Source: UBA6182 sp964479585
GTDB lineage: Bacteria > Bacillota_I > Bacilli_A > Erysipelotrichales > Erysipelotrichaceae
Length of the DNA: 46,124 bases
Assembly (NCBI GenBank): GCA_964479585.1
Contig: CAYZMP010000007.1
Coordinates: 1-46,124, forward strand
Direction: 5' to 3'
The notes beneath the pieces are model-generated. The model worked only from the letters and a program-made list of their open reading frames with translations, searched no databases and was not told where the DNA came from. A program made the position numbers and the translations under genes. Shown piece by piece: positions 1 through 8,602 of this stretch (position 1 is its first letter; every line of letters starts with the position of its first letter).

Positions 1-74
1 AATTGTTTTTAGAAAATACTAAAAAAGTCAAATAAAACACAAAAAAATATAAATGCTTTGTGTTAGAATTAAGA

Positions 75-134
75 TATAATGTAGGCAGGTAAACGCTAAC
101 ACATGATGATAAGGGTTATGTGAAAGCGCTTAAA
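75..134 (+). promoter_or_regulatory. PTS operon promoter region with two cre-like boxes
   Basis: A -10 box TATAAT lies at 75-80 with no clear -35. Just downstream, GGTAAACGCTAACA (88-101) matches 13 of 14 positions of the CcpA cre consensus TGWAANCGNTNWCA. TGAAAGCGCTTAAA (121-134) also matches 13 of 14. The first box sits on the predicted transcription start, where CcpA represses. A LacI-family operator is the alternative reading. Confidence 0.55.
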
Positions 135-147
135 GGAGGTAGAGGAC

Positions 148-624
148 GTGCCAAATATACTTCTTACCAGAATTGACAGTCGCTTGATTCACGGTCAAGT
201 GGCCACCCAATGGAATTCGAGCATAGGATCCAATTTAATATTGGTTGCTAATGATCAAGTTGCCGGTGATAACTTTCGTCAAAACTTAATGAACATGAGC
301 GCACCTAGCTATGTTCAAACTCGCTATTTCACCATTGAAAAAACAATCAATGTGATTCACAAAGCGAGCGAAAGTCAAAAGATTTTCATTATTGTGGATA
401 ACCCAAGCGATGTTGTAAAACTCGTTGAAGGTGGAGTTCCAATTAAGAAAGTCAACATAGGTAACATGCACATGGCTGAAGGAAAACGTCAAGTTGCTAC
501 AGTAGTTGCTGTGGATGATGAAGATGTAAAAGCCTTCAAACGCTTGCAAGAATTAGGGGTAGAATTAGAAATCCGAAAAGTTCCAAGTGAACCTACTGAG
601 AACATCGGAAAGTTATTTAAATAG
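148..624 (+). CDS. PTS system mannose/fructose/sorbose-family IIB component
   Basis: Cytosolic phosphocarrier of a mannose-family phosphotransferase system; it takes phosphate from IIA and passes it to the sugar as IIC/IID import it. The 158 residues match the family length of about 160. The phospho-acceptor motif RIDSRLIHGQV puts the active His at residue 15, where this family has it. The start is GTG at 148, seven bases after AAAGGAGGT; no better ATG exists. IIC follows 18 bases later and IID overlaps IIC, so the three form an operon. No IIA domain is encoded in the window; it may lie upstream of base 1 or elsewhere. The sugar cannot be read from the sequence. Two cre-like boxes upstream suggest carbon catabolite repression. 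Confidence 0.92.
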   Translation: MPNILLTRIDSRLIHGQVATQWNSSIGSNLILVANDQVAGDNFRQNLMNMSAPSYVQTRYFTIEKTINVIHKASESQKIFIIVDNPSDVVKLVEGGVPIKKVNIGNMHMAEGKRQVATVVAVDDEDVKAFKRLQELGVELEIRKVPSEPTENIGKLFK

Positions 625-642
625 AAAGGGAGAAAAAATTGT

Positions 643-1437
643 ATGGATTTTAATTTTTTACAAATCTTATTGGTCGTGCTTGTTACATTTGTAGCGGCAA
701 TCGACCAGTTCAACTTCCTTGAGTCATTTTATCGTCCTATCGTGATAGGACCTATCGTGGGAGCTATCCTTGGTGATTTAAACACAGGTTTAATCATTGG
801 TGGTTCTTATGAATTAATGATGATCGGAAGCATGCCAGTTGGTGGTGCACAACCTCCAAACGCCGTTATCGGTGGAATTATGGCAACCGTGTTTGCTATT
901 TCTATGGGTCTTACTGACCCACAATCCGCACTTGGACTATCCATTCCATTTGCACTACTAGGTCAACAAGCTGTAGTCTTATTGTTTACAGTTATGTCAC
1001 CACTAATGACAAAAGCAGACCAAATGGCTGAGGAGGCAAATACCAAAGGTATTGAATACCTTAACTACTTTGCTATGACAGCGTTAGGTTTACTATTTGC
1101 CGTTATCGTTTTCTTAGGATTATTATTTGGTCAACAAATTGGTACAACTCTAACTGATGTATTACCTGATTGGGTATGGACTGGCTTAGGTGCAGCTGGT
1201 GGTATGATGCGCTTTGTTGGGTTCGCAGTACTTATGAAAGTTATGCTTTCTAAAGAATACTGGGGATTCTACTTCGCAGGTTTCGCAATTGCAAATGTTG
1301 TTGATCCTATCTTAGGTGGAGCAGCACTATTAGCTATCGCCTTAATTGGTCTAGCTATTGCAGTTTACGACTTCCAAATGAACGTTAAAATTGCCGGGTT
1401 AACCGGTGGACAAGGAGGCGACTCTGATGGCATCTAA
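643..1437 (+). CDS. PTS system mannose-family IIC component
   Basis: Membrane component of the mannose-family PTS that helps form the sugar channel with IID. It has 264 residues, the usual size for ManY/LevF/AgaC-type proteins. It is strongly hydrophobic with several membrane spans, starting with a first helix at about residues 5-25. The run YELMMIGSMPVGGAQPPN near residue 65 is characteristic of the family. The ATG follows the weak site AAAGGGAG. The last bases overlap the start of IID, so the two membrane subunits are translationally coupled. Substrate specificity is not inferable; mannose, N-acetyl-hexosamines, fructose or sorbose are all possible. Confidence 0.92.
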   Translation: MDFNFLQILLVVLVTFVAAIDQFNFLESFYRPIVIGPIVGAILGDLNTGLIIGGSYELMMIGSMPVGGAQPPNAVIGGIMATVFAISMGLTDPQSALGLSIPFALLGQQAVVLLFTVMSPLMTKADQMAEEANTKGIEYLNYFAMTALGLLFAVIVFLGLLFGQQIGTTLTDVLPDWVWTGLGAAGGMMRFVGFAVLMKVMLSKEYWGFYFAGFAIANVVDPILGGAALLAIALIGLAIAVYDFQMNVKIAGLTGGQGGDSDGI

Positions 1438-2251
1438 TGCGACACAATATAAAAATCTAACTCCTGCTACAAAGCTGGACAAGAAAGTTTTAAATCAGAT
1501 GGCGTGGCGTTCATTGTTCTTACAAGGTTCATTCAACTACGCTCGAATGCAAGCTGCTGGTTGGTTGTATTCAATCATTCCAGGGCTTAAGAAAATTCAC
1601 ACAGAAAAAGACGATTTATCAGAATCAATGCAACACAACCTTGAGTTCTTTAATACTCACCCATTCTTAGTAACATTTGTTATGGGAATCGTGTTGTCAC
1701 TTGAACAACAAAAAGCAGATATCCAAACAATCCGTGCTGTACGTGTTGCAGCAATGGGACCACTTGGTGGTATTGGTGATGCTATCTTCTGGTTTACACT
1801 TGTTCCAATCGCTGCTGGTATTAGTGCTAACTTAGCACTTGATGGCAACATCTTAGGACCATTTGTATTCTTAGCAATGTTCAACGTCGTTCACTTCGGT
1901 GTACGTTATTGGTTAATGCACTGGTCATATGAACTAGGTGTTAATGCAATTGATGCTCTAACAAAACATGCAAAAGAGTTTACTCGTGCTGCATCAATTT
2001 TAGGGGTATTGGTTGTTGGTGCTCTTACATCCATTTATGGTGGAACCACTACAGCTCTAGTATTAAACCCAGAAGCAGAAGAACCAGTAGTAATTCAATC
2101 AATCTTAGATGGAATTATGCCTAAATTGATTCCTCTTGCAATTACATTGTTGCTTTACTACTTAATCAAAAACAAAGGATGGTCTCCAGTTAAAGGTATC
2201 CTTCTAGTCCTAATTATCGGTCTAGTTGGTGCGTTCTTTGGAGTATTCTAA
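1427..2251 (+). CDS. PTS system mannose-family IID component
   Basis: Membrane partner of IIC in the same sugar transporter. The frame is open from 1406, but ATG at 1427 is the better start: AGGAGG lies just upstream at about 1413-1418, and it gives a 274-residue protein, the normal family length. It begins MASNATQYKNLTPATKLDKK, and the Arg-Ser/Phe-Asn-Tyr region of the N-terminus (WRSLFLQGSFNYARMQ) is typical of ManZ. The GPLGGIGDAIFW motif near residue 115 is also a family hallmark. It overlaps the IIC gene by 11 bases. The operon ends at a strong hairpin just after the stop codon. Confidence 0.92.
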   Translation: MASNATQYKNLTPATKLDKKVLNQMAWRSLFLQGSFNYARMQAAGWLYSIIPGLKKIHTEKDDLSESMQHNLEFFNTHPFLVTFVMGIVLSLEQQKADIQTIRAVRVAAMGPLGGIGDAIFWFTLVPIAAGISANLALDGNILGPFVFLAMFNVVHFGVRYWLMHWSYELGVNAIDALTKHAKEFTRAASILGVLVVGALTSIYGGTTTALVLNPEAEEPVVIQSILDGIMPKLIPLAITLLLYYLIKNKGWSPVKGILLVLIIGLVGAFFGVF

Positions 2252-2260
2252 GTTCAAACT

Positions 2261-2290
2261 AAAGGGATGTGATTCACATCCCTTTTACTT
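2261..2290. terminator. Bidirectional terminator between PTS operon and ceramidase-like gene
   Basis: AAAGGGATGTG pairs perfectly with CACATCCCTTT across a 3-base loop and is followed by TTTT on the plus strand. It serves the PTS operon and also includes the last codons and TGA stop of the converging gene. Confidence 0.8.
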
Positions 2291-3566
2291 TATTTAACAA
2301 TTGTTGGCTCTTTTTAATTACTTTTTGAAAAGAGTCTTTTTGTATAACCATCATGTTTTTTTCATAACATAATTCATTATCCATGTTAGTTTTATCCACT
2401 AAATAGCCAACATAACCATTGGTGTAACCTAATACGACTGTTTTTTTAGAAGGATTAAGCTGTTGAATATCTTTGGCAATACTACTAAAGGTTTCAGTTG
2501 GTGTACTAATAAGTGTTATCTTATCAAAGTCAATGCATGTTAGTGAAGCCTGAAATGTTGAGACATGAACTTTCTCCTTAATAAGGTTTGCCATTTGTTT
2601 ACCTTGATAACTCACGTATAGTTTGCGTAGAGTTAATGGGTCTGTGTTTGTCTTTTTTGCATGTGTATACGCATTGTATGCTTCTGTTGTTTGTTGTTGT
2701 AAATCAACCTCTTCATCAAAGACACGCTTATCAAATGTTATAGAAATCTCTTGAATACTTGTTAAGCTATTTAATGATACGTGGTAAGCATCACATGCTA
2801 GTATTTGTTTAGCAAATGTCTCACCAATCAACTGTGCTTGTAAAGGGGTAGAAGAAGATTTAACATAACGAGAGCTTATATCACCAGCGCACCCTTGCAA
2901 GTACATAAAGATGGCATCAGGGTAGTGTTTTTCTAAGTGTTCATGGTAACTGGATATAAAGTCATTGGTATACAACGTGTTTGTGGCATCTAATACGGTA
3001 GGATGATTTGCAAAGATAGTCCACATTCCGATTAGTTGTTGTTGAGTATCTTCAAATAGAAAGAGTGTTGCTTCATTATGGGCATCAAAAGTCGGATCAA
3101 CGCGATTACTAGATACACTATGTATCGGACACGAAAAATAACGTATAAAACCTTGTTGCATGGTTAAAAAGGCTTGTTGAACACATTGAATGATTTTTAA
3201 AGGCAATTGCTGGTAGTAATCGATATCGTCATTGGTTGGATCATCCAATATAAAAAACTCATCCAAATCCCCAAAACGAGCTGCAGCAGGGGCACCATGA
3301 GTATGGGAGGCGTTAAGTACAATGTTACTTGTAGGTATGTTGTATAAGTCAGAAACTGCTTGTTTTACTTGTGATGTAATGATTTGATCCACACCAAGAA
3401 TATCAATGCTAATCATAACCAAAACATCATTATTATCTTTAATCACACAAGCTTTTGTATACAATGGATTAAGAGTACCACTACTAACCTCACTTCGATC
3501 AGCGTAACCATCCATAGAAAGATATGTAGTAGGGGTAATATCGTGTACTGCAAATCCAACGTTCAT
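2274..3566 (-). CDS. Neutral/alkaline ceramidase N-terminal-domain protein, cytosolic
   Basis: The 430 residues match the N-terminal catalytic domain of neutral/alkaline non-lysosomal ceramidases. Visible motifs are the start GFAVHDITP, the zinc-ligand stretch NASHTHGAP near residue 86 and a second His in NHPTVLDATN near residue 187. True secreted ceramidases are longer and carry a signal peptide and a C-terminal Ig-like domain. This protein has neither, so it probably acts in the cytosol on something other than ceramide, possibly a sugar or polyol derivative (inference). It begins one base after the stop of the Gfo/Idh oxidoreductase, and its ribosome site AAAGGAG lies inside that gene's end. 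The two are therefore co-translated and presumably serve one pathway. It converges on the PTS operon. Confidence 0.7.
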   Translation of the reverse strand: MNVGFAVHDITPTTYLSMDGYADRSEVSSGTLNPLYTKACVIKDNNDVLVMISIDILGVDQIITSQVKQAVSDLYNIPTSNIVLNASHTHGAPAAARFGDLDEFFILDDPTNDDIDYYQQLPLKIIQCVQQAFLTMQQGFIRYFSCPIHSVSSNRVDPTFDAHNEATLFLFEDTQQQLIGMWTIFANHPTVLDATNTLYTNDFISSYHEHLEKHYPDAIFMYLQGCAGDISSRYVKSSSTPLQAQLIGETFAKQILACDAYHVSLNSLTSIQEISITFDKRVFDEEVDLQQQTTEAYNAYTHAKKTNTDPLTLRKLYVSYQGKQMANLIKEKVHVSTFQASLTCIDFDKITLISTPTETFSSIAKDIQQLNPSKKTVVLGYTNGYVGYLVDKTNMDNELCYEKNMMVIQKDSFQKVIKKSQQLLNKVKGM

Positions 3567-3567
3567 C

Positions 3568-4536
3568 TTAAACTCCTTTTTCGGTGATCATATTTTTGAT
3601 TTGCTCGATGTTATCTGCAAGTGTTATTGAAAACTCACTACTCATAATTGAAGATTCCTTTAAGCTCTCATTTATACACTCATTAACATGATCAATCTCA
3701 TAGACCATATCATTGAGTGTATCTACTAGTATATCTTGTTTTTCTCCATCATACGTATTCAATATGGCAAAGTCATTTTTCCAAAATGTATCTATAACGA
3801 TATAACCTTTAGAACCATATAAATAAGCACGATTTCGTGTTTCTACGTCAGTTCCAAAGCGTGTGTGTGCTAAAATATTGTTTTTATACAACAACGTCGC
3901 CACACCAAAACGGTCAGCACGATTATCATACAAGCTTGCTAGAGCAGTCAACTCTTTTACAGGACTGTTGGCAAAGAAATGCGAAAATGATAGTCCATAC
4001 GATGCTGTTGCATACAAACCACCACCATGATCAAATGAAATCATCCAATGATCATCACTAAAACGATCCGCAAAACTAAAGGATGTTTCTATTAATCGTA
4101 GTTTACCAATAATACCTTGATCAATCTTTTTCTTAAGATGTTGAATAAGTGGTAAAAAAACCATTTTCTGTGCTTCCATTAAAAACAAACCATGCTTTTT
4201 AGCATAGTCAAAACATGCTGTTGCATGTGCTTTTGTAAGTACCATCGGTTTTTCAACGAGCACATGTTTGTGATGGGTAAGTGCTAACATTATATGATCG
4301 TAATGATCATTATGTCGAGTACTAATATACACAACATCCACATCCTCACATTGACATAAATCAGTGTACGTATTAAATGACAATGCAATGTCATGCTTTT
4401 TAGCAAACTGTGCTGCTTTATTTTCTGTTTGTGATGCAACTGCTACAACAGTCCCATTTTTAGATAAAAAAACAGCTTCTACAAATCGAGGGGCAATATA
4501 ACCTGGCCCTAGTATTCCATATCGAATGTCTTTCAT
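3568..4536 (-). CDS. Gfo/Idh/MocA-family NAD(P)-dependent oxidoreductase
   Basis: Soluble sugar or cyclitol dehydrogenase family. The N-terminal Rossmann fold has the nucleotide motif GILGPGYIAPRF at about residues 8-19. The family EKP motif (VLVEKPMVL) sits near residue 95, with the Lys expected to act in catalysis. Length is 322-323 residues, normal for the family. Two adjacent ATGs exist at 4539 and 4536. AGGAGG is only 2 bases from the first but 5 from the second, so 4536 is preferred. It is the first gene of a two-gene operon with the ceramidase-domain protein. Substrate unknown. Confidence 0.88.
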   Translation of the reverse strand: MKDIRYGILGPGYIAPRFVEAVFLSKNGTVVAVASQTENKAAQFAKKHDIALSFNTYTDLCQCEDVDVVYISTRHNDHYDHIMLALTHHKHVLVEKPMVLTKAHATACFDYAKKHGLFLMEAQKMVFLPLIQHLKKKIDQGIIGKLRLIETSFSFADRFSDDHWMISFDHGGGLYATASYGLSFSHFFANSPVKELTALASLYDNRADRFGVATLLYKNNILAHTRFGTDVETRNRAYLYGSKGYIVIDTFWKNDFAILNTYDGEKQDILVDTLNDMVYEIDHVNECINESLKESSIMSSEFSITLADNIEQIKNMITEKGV

Positions 4537-4576
4537 CATGTCCTCCTAGCTATATTATATCACTTGCTTAAGCCAA

Positions 4577-4601
4577 ACAAAAAGCCATCCATAGGATGAC
4601 T
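4577..4601 (-). terminator. Terminator of the siderophore transport operon
   Basis: Read on the minus strand, AGTCATCC and GGATGGCT pair across a 3-base loop (one G-U pair) and are followed by TTTTTG. It lies just after the stop of the binding-protein gene. Confidence 0.7.
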
Positions 4602-4605
4602 TTGA

Positions 4606-5589
4606 CTAATTAAGAGTAGGAATTTCAATACCTTGATCAATTGACTCTAAATATTGATTCATGTCGTGCAACATTTGAATGGCTGAAGCAAATCCTCCAC
4701 TTGTAATATACCAAGAAATAGGTTCAAGTGTGTACATGTTGTTGTTTAAGGCAGCGTCAGTTTGATTAAGAACATCATTGTTTTTAACATCATCAATTGT
4801 TGCTTCATTTCCTATTGAAGCACCACGATCCATTAAAAACAATACTTCAGGATTTGTTTCTAGTACATATTCAAAGGAAACAGCTTTTCCATGGTTTCCG
4901 CCTTCTTCAGTGTTCTCATCAGCAGCACCATAACCAAACTCATTGTGAATCATTGCATATCGCCCTGCAGGTCCATAAAAGGAAATCGCATTCGCATTCA
5001 CTAATAAAAACATAGCGTTAACTTGTGATGTTTTACTAGCCATCTCATCCATAGCAGTCGTGATTTTATTGAAGTTTTCATGTAAACTTTCAGCAGCATC
5101 AGGGAATATTTTAGCTAGATTTTCGACGTTTTTCTCCATGCCAACTCGTAGCTGATAATCTGGTAAGCTAGCATCCAATATATCCGCATTTGGGTATTTT
5201 GATGTTAACTCTTCGACTAGTGTAATTGAACGATTACTTACTATAATTAGTTGAGGATCAAATAAATCAAGCTCATCATAGTTTGCTTCAAATAAAGTAC
5301 CAATGTTTTTATATGTCGCATCTTTATACTGTGATAAATTAGCAGGTACACTCTCTTGTGGCATTCCTAGTAAGTCAATGTTAAACTTCTCTAAACCAAC
5401 ACTATCGATGATATCTAAAATATCAAAACTAAATATGGCAACTCGAGATGGATTTACTTTTACTTCTCGTGACCCTAGTGCATCACTAATAGCCACTGTT
5501 TCTACTTCTGTATCATTATTATCTGTAATGGTTGTACAACCACTAAGGACTAACAATGTCATTACTACAACAATTAAACTCTTTTTCAT
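4606..5589 (-). CDS. yclQ: Iron-siderophore ABC transporter, substrate-binding lipoprotein
   Basis: Extracellular binding protein that delivers a ferric siderophore to the permease pair. The N-terminus MKKSLIVVVMTLLVLSGC is a lipoprotein signal with lipobox LSGC, so it would be lipid-anchored at Cys18. The body has the periplasmic-binding-protein pattern of the FatB/CeuE/YclQ type, including KVNPSRVAIFSFDILD near residue 45 and NIGTLFEANYDELDLFDPQLII. Length is 327 residues, normal. It is the last gene of a four-gene operon and overlaps the ATPase gene by 4 bases. The gene order equals B. subtilis yclNOPQ, a petrobactin importer, but the ligand here is not known. Confidence 0.85.
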   Translation of the reverse strand: MKKSLIVVVMTLLVLSGCTTITDNNDTEVETVAISDALGSREVKVNPSRVAIFSFDILDIIDSVGLEKFNIDLLGMPQESVPANLSQYKDATYKNIGTLFEANYDELDLFDPQLIIVSNRSITLVEELTSKYPNADILDASLPDYQLRVGMEKNVENLAKIFPDAAESLHENFNKITTAMDEMASKTSQVNAMFLLVNANAISFYGPAGRYAMIHNEFGYGAADENTEEGGNHGKAVSFEYVLETNPEVLFLMDRGASIGNEATIDDVKNNDVLNQTDAALNNNMYTLEPISWYITSGGFASAIQMLHDMNQYLESIDQGIEIPTLN

Positions 5590-6371
5590 ACTATTGTCCT
5601 TTCACTTTCACTTGACGTTTTATATAAACATACCTTTTGTCCATTGACACATTCAATGCAAAAGTCATGATCAAACACATGATCTAACACTCTTTTTTCA
5701 ATAACATCGATAGTTGGTCCTTCAAAAACAATTTCTCCATCTTTCATCGCAACAATATGATCAGCAAAAGCAGAAGCGATGTTAATATCGTGTACAACGA
5801 CGACAACTGTCTTATGCAGCTCTTTTACAAGTCGTTGTAAGATACCCATCATCTCAACAGCATATCGCATATCAAGGTTGTTTAAGGGCTCATCTAAAAA
5901 GATGTAATCTGTATCTTGCGCTAATATCATCGCAATAAAAGCACGTTGTTTTTGACCACCACTTAACTGGTCTAAGTAAGTATGCTTTTCTTCTTGTAAA
6001 TTTAAATAAGTTATCGCTTCTTCTATTTTGTTATGATCTATTTGTTTTAGAAATCCTTTTGAGTGAGGATAACGCCCAAAGGCTACTAAATCATACACAC
6101 TTAAACGTATGTTGATGGGATTGGATTGCTTAAGAACACTTAGTTTTTTTGCTATTTCACTACTAGAAAGTGAGTTTAGATCCACACCATCAATAAATAT
6201 CTCGCCTTCAAGAGGTGTTAGTAATCGTGAGATAACACCAACAAGCGTTGACTTACCAGCACCATTTGCACCAATTAAGGCGGTTATCTTTTGATCTTGA
6301 ATTTCTAAATCAATGTTTTTTAAGATACGTTTTTCTTTGTAAGCCTGTGATATTTTAGAAATAGTAATCAT
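5586..6371 (-). CDS. yclP: Iron-siderophore ABC transporter, ATP-binding protein
   Basis: Cytosolic ATPase of the siderophore importer. Walker A GANGAGKST is near residue 34, signature LSGGQKQR near residue 136, Walker B DYIFLDEPLNNLD near residue 155 and the H-loop His in VVHDINIA near residue 193. At 261 residues it is full length. It overlaps the permease gene upstream (ATGA) and the binding-protein gene downstream by 4 bases each, so the operon is translationally coupled. The stretch VYDLVAFGRYPHSKG is typical of FepC/YclP-type ATPases. Confidence 0.93.
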   Translation of the reverse strand: MITISKISQAYKEKRILKNIDLEIQDQKITALIGANGAGKSTLVGVISRLLTPLEGEIFIDGVDLNSLSSSEIAKKLSVLKQSNPINIRLSVYDLVAFGRYPHSKGFLKQIDHNKIEEAITYLNLQEEKHTYLDQLSGGQKQRAFIAMILAQDTDYIFLDEPLNNLDMRYAVEMMGILQRLVKELHKTVVVVVHDINIASAFADHIVAMKDGEIVFEGPTIDVIEKRVLDHVFDHDFCIECVNGQKVCLYKTSSESERTIV

Positions 6372-7348
6372 AATGTGTTCTCCTTTAAGATTAAAAACAA
6401 GATGTACAATCCACCAAATAAACTAATAAAGACAGTAACAGAGGTAATAAAGCCTGTTTGTTCGACAAGCAACTGTCCTCCGATTAAAAAGATAATGCCA
6501 ATCATACTACTAACAATCATAAGTAACCCATGTTTGAAGCTGTGGGTAAATTCTTTGCTTGCATTTACCGCCATTAATCCTAAAAAGGATAAAGGACCAA
6601 CTAAAGCGGTAGAAATTGCAAGTGATAAAGAAACGAGAATGAGCGATATCCGTTGAAGCTTATCATAATTTAGCCCAAGCCCTACCGCATGATTTCGTCC
6701 TAGTGCCATCACATCATACTGTTTTTTCAAATAAACATAACTAGCGATGATAACAAGCATAATAGGAAGCACATAAATGACAAGTTGTGTGTTAATACTT
6801 GTTATGGTGACAGTTGTCGCAGCCGCAACGCTTTGAAACTCATCAGGATTCATAATCGTTTGAATAAAACTAACCATGCTTCTAAGTAATGTAGCAATAA
6901 CAATTCCAAATAAAAGCATAAGTGCTAAGTTGTTATTAAACTTCTTTAACATACTTTGATACAAACTCACACTTATCACAGCCATCGTGATACTTGATAG
7001 TGCAAAGTTAATAAATGGATTGCTTATAAGGGAAGAAGTATTGCCTAAAACAAAGACAATCATCGTTTGTGTGGCAATAAAAATGCTATCAAAGCCAAGA
7101 ATACTTGGTGTTAGTATTCGATTGTGTGTCATGGTTTGAAAAATCAAACTAGACAACACAACTAAGATTGCACTAACCATCATGGCAATAAGATGAATGC
7201 TTCTTCTAGATAATATGCGCACAAACACATCAGTAGATATTGCATCATAACTGTGTGTGAACATCCATAAAAACAAGTAAGCAACCACAACGATAATAAA
7301 CAAAAACCCAATCATAAGCATGTTTTTATGCTGCTTAACTAGTTGCAT
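6368..7348 (-). CDS. yclO: Iron-siderophore ABC transporter, permease 2
   Basis: BtuC/FecCD-type membrane permease with about nine hydrophobic segments in 326 residues. The C-terminal part contains GPLSFLGLMAVNASKEF, the coupling region of this family. It overlaps the first permease gene by 14 bases and the ATPase gene by 4. It pairs with the other permease to form the channel. The position as second permease, and the replacement of the common P-x-L-x-R stretch by A-V-N-A-S-K, agree with YclO/CeuC-type subunits. Confidence 0.88.
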   Translation of the reverse strand: MQLVKQHKNMLMIGFLFIIVVVAYLFLWMFTHSYDAISTDVFVRILSRRSIHLIAMMVSAILVVLSSLIFQTMTHNRILTPSILGFDSIFIATQTMIVFVLGNTSSLISNPFINFALSSITMAVISVSLYQSMLKKFNNNLALMLLFGIVIATLLRSMVSFIQTIMNPDEFQSVAAATTVTITSINTQLVIYVLPIMLVIIASYVYLKKQYDVMALGRNHAVGLGLNYDKLQRISLILVSLSLAISTALVGPLSFLGLMAVNASKEFTHSFKHGLLMIVSSMIGIIFLIGGQLLVEQTGFITSVTVFISLFGGLYILFLILKENTL

Positions 7349-8312
7349 ATTTCCCCCTTCTAAAGATCAAATAAATAAATAGTATAGATCCTGTGATTCC
7401 CATCATAAAGCTAACAGAAATCTCATAAGGGAAAATAAGAAGTCGACTTAATATATCGTTAGCCAATATATAAATCGAACCAAACAAAGCCAAATCAATC
7501 ATTGATTTTTGCATGTTATCACCATAGTAAATGCTAATCAAATTAGGGATGACAAGCCCAACAAAAGGTAAGGGGCCTACAACAACATACGATGCTGCAG
7601 AGACAATGGCGACTATGACTAATCCTAAAAAAACAACTTTCTTATATGCTACGCCTAAGTTTGTCGCAAAATCTTCTCCTAAACGCAATAAACTAAAGGT
7701 AGAAGAAAACACATACGCAAACAACAAAGGCACTAAAATAATCCAAAGCAGTTCATAACGACCACTAGTGATGTTAGTGAAACTACCTAGACCAATCGAA
7801 CTAAGCACCTGAAGGGCATCGTAACGATGAGCCACAAACGTTGTGAAAGCCCCAATGATTGAACCATACATCATCCCAATTAAAGGAACATAAATCGGTT
7901 CTTTAAAATGAAGCTTAGATAGAAGTGTCATAAACATCAAACTTGATAATAGTGCAAACACAAAAGCAAAGGATAGCTTAATGAGTAATGAAGCACTACC
8001 TAAAAGTAAAAAGGTAATCAACACTCCAAATAATGCCGCATCGGTTGTACCAATGGTAGATGGTGCGATAAAGCGGTTTTGTCCAATTGATTGCATAATT
8101 AATCCAGCAATACTTAAGCCACTCGCCGATAAAATAATCGCCATCGTCCGAGGAAGTCTACTTGTTAGTAAAATATGCCATGCTCTTTCGTCCCTTGTTA
8201 TTAAGTCAGTAAAACTGATGTTGGAAACACCAATAAACAAAGATAATAGAAACAGACTTAAAAACAAAAAGATTAATATTAATCGTTTACTATATAATGG
8301 TTTTTTGTGCAC
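7335..8312 (-). CDS. yclN: Iron-siderophore ABC transporter, permease 1
   Basis: First gene of the siderophore import operon; a 325-residue FecCD-family permease. It opens with a membrane helix followed by FIGVSNISFTDL, a segment typical of YclN/FatD. The coupling motif GPLPFVGLVIPNLI is near residue 245. The start codon is GTG at 8312, preceded by AGGTAGG five bases upstream. The upstream region holds a plausible promoter embedded in three inverted repeats. Confidence 0.88.
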   Translation of the reverse strand: MHKKPLYSKRLILIFLFLSLFLLSLFIGVSNISFTDLITRDERAWHILLTSRLPRTMAIILSASGLSIAGLIMQSIGQNRFIAPSTIGTTDAALFGVLITFLLLGSASLLIKLSFAFVFALLSSLMFMTLLSKLHFKEPIYVPLIGMMYGSIIGAFTTFVAHRYDALQVLSSIGLGSFTNITSGRYELLWIILVPLLFAYVFSSTFSLLRLGEDFATNLGVAYKKVVFLGLVIVAIVSAASYVVVGPLPFVGLVIPNLISIYYGDNMQKSMIDLALFGSIYILANDILSRLLIFPYEISVSFMMGITGSILFIYLIFRRGKYATS

Positions 8313-8328
8313 AATAACCTACCTAACA

Positions 8329-8409
8329 ACAAGAACTTCATTTCTTGTCAATCTATTCATACCATAGCTTGTTTGCTCAAGCAATTTGCATACCTTGTTT
8401 AAAAACAAG
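8329..8409 (-). promoter_or_regulatory. Promoter and three dyads upstream of siderophore operon
   Basis: A minus-strand -35 TTGCTT (8384-8379) and -10 TATGAA (8361-8356) are 17 bases apart. Three perfect inverted repeats surround it: ACAAGAA/TTCTTGT (8329-8348), GCTTG/CAAGC (8367-8382) and CTTGTTT/AAACAAG (8394-8409). None resembles a Fur box. They could be operators for an unidentified regulator. Confidence 0.4.
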
Positions 8410-8463
8410 CATTACTCACAAAAAGCGTGCAAAGCAAAGAGAACAAACAATCTAAAACAAACA

Positions 8464-8489
8464 ATAAACCTACTAAATAGTAGGTTTAT
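8464..8489 (-). terminator. Hairpin downstream of the glyoxalase gene
   Basis: ATAAACCTACTA pairs perfectly with TAGTAGGTTTAT across a 2-base loop. On the minus strand it is followed by TGTTTGTTTT. It lies 114 bases after the mhqO-like gene and before the siderophore promoter region. The rest of 8313-8602 holds no gene. Confidence 0.55.
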
Positions 8490-8602
8490 GTAAGATGAGT
8501 TAAAAATAAATCTTTAATTTATTCACAACAACAATCAAAAATAAGAAAAATACCGAATTTTCACAAATTTGATACAAATCACAAAATCATATGAACACAA
8601 CT

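Noticed and set aside
8313..8602. Fur box for the siderophore operon
   Set aside because: No match to the GATAATGATAATCATTATC-type pattern was seen; only CTTG/CAAG dyads.
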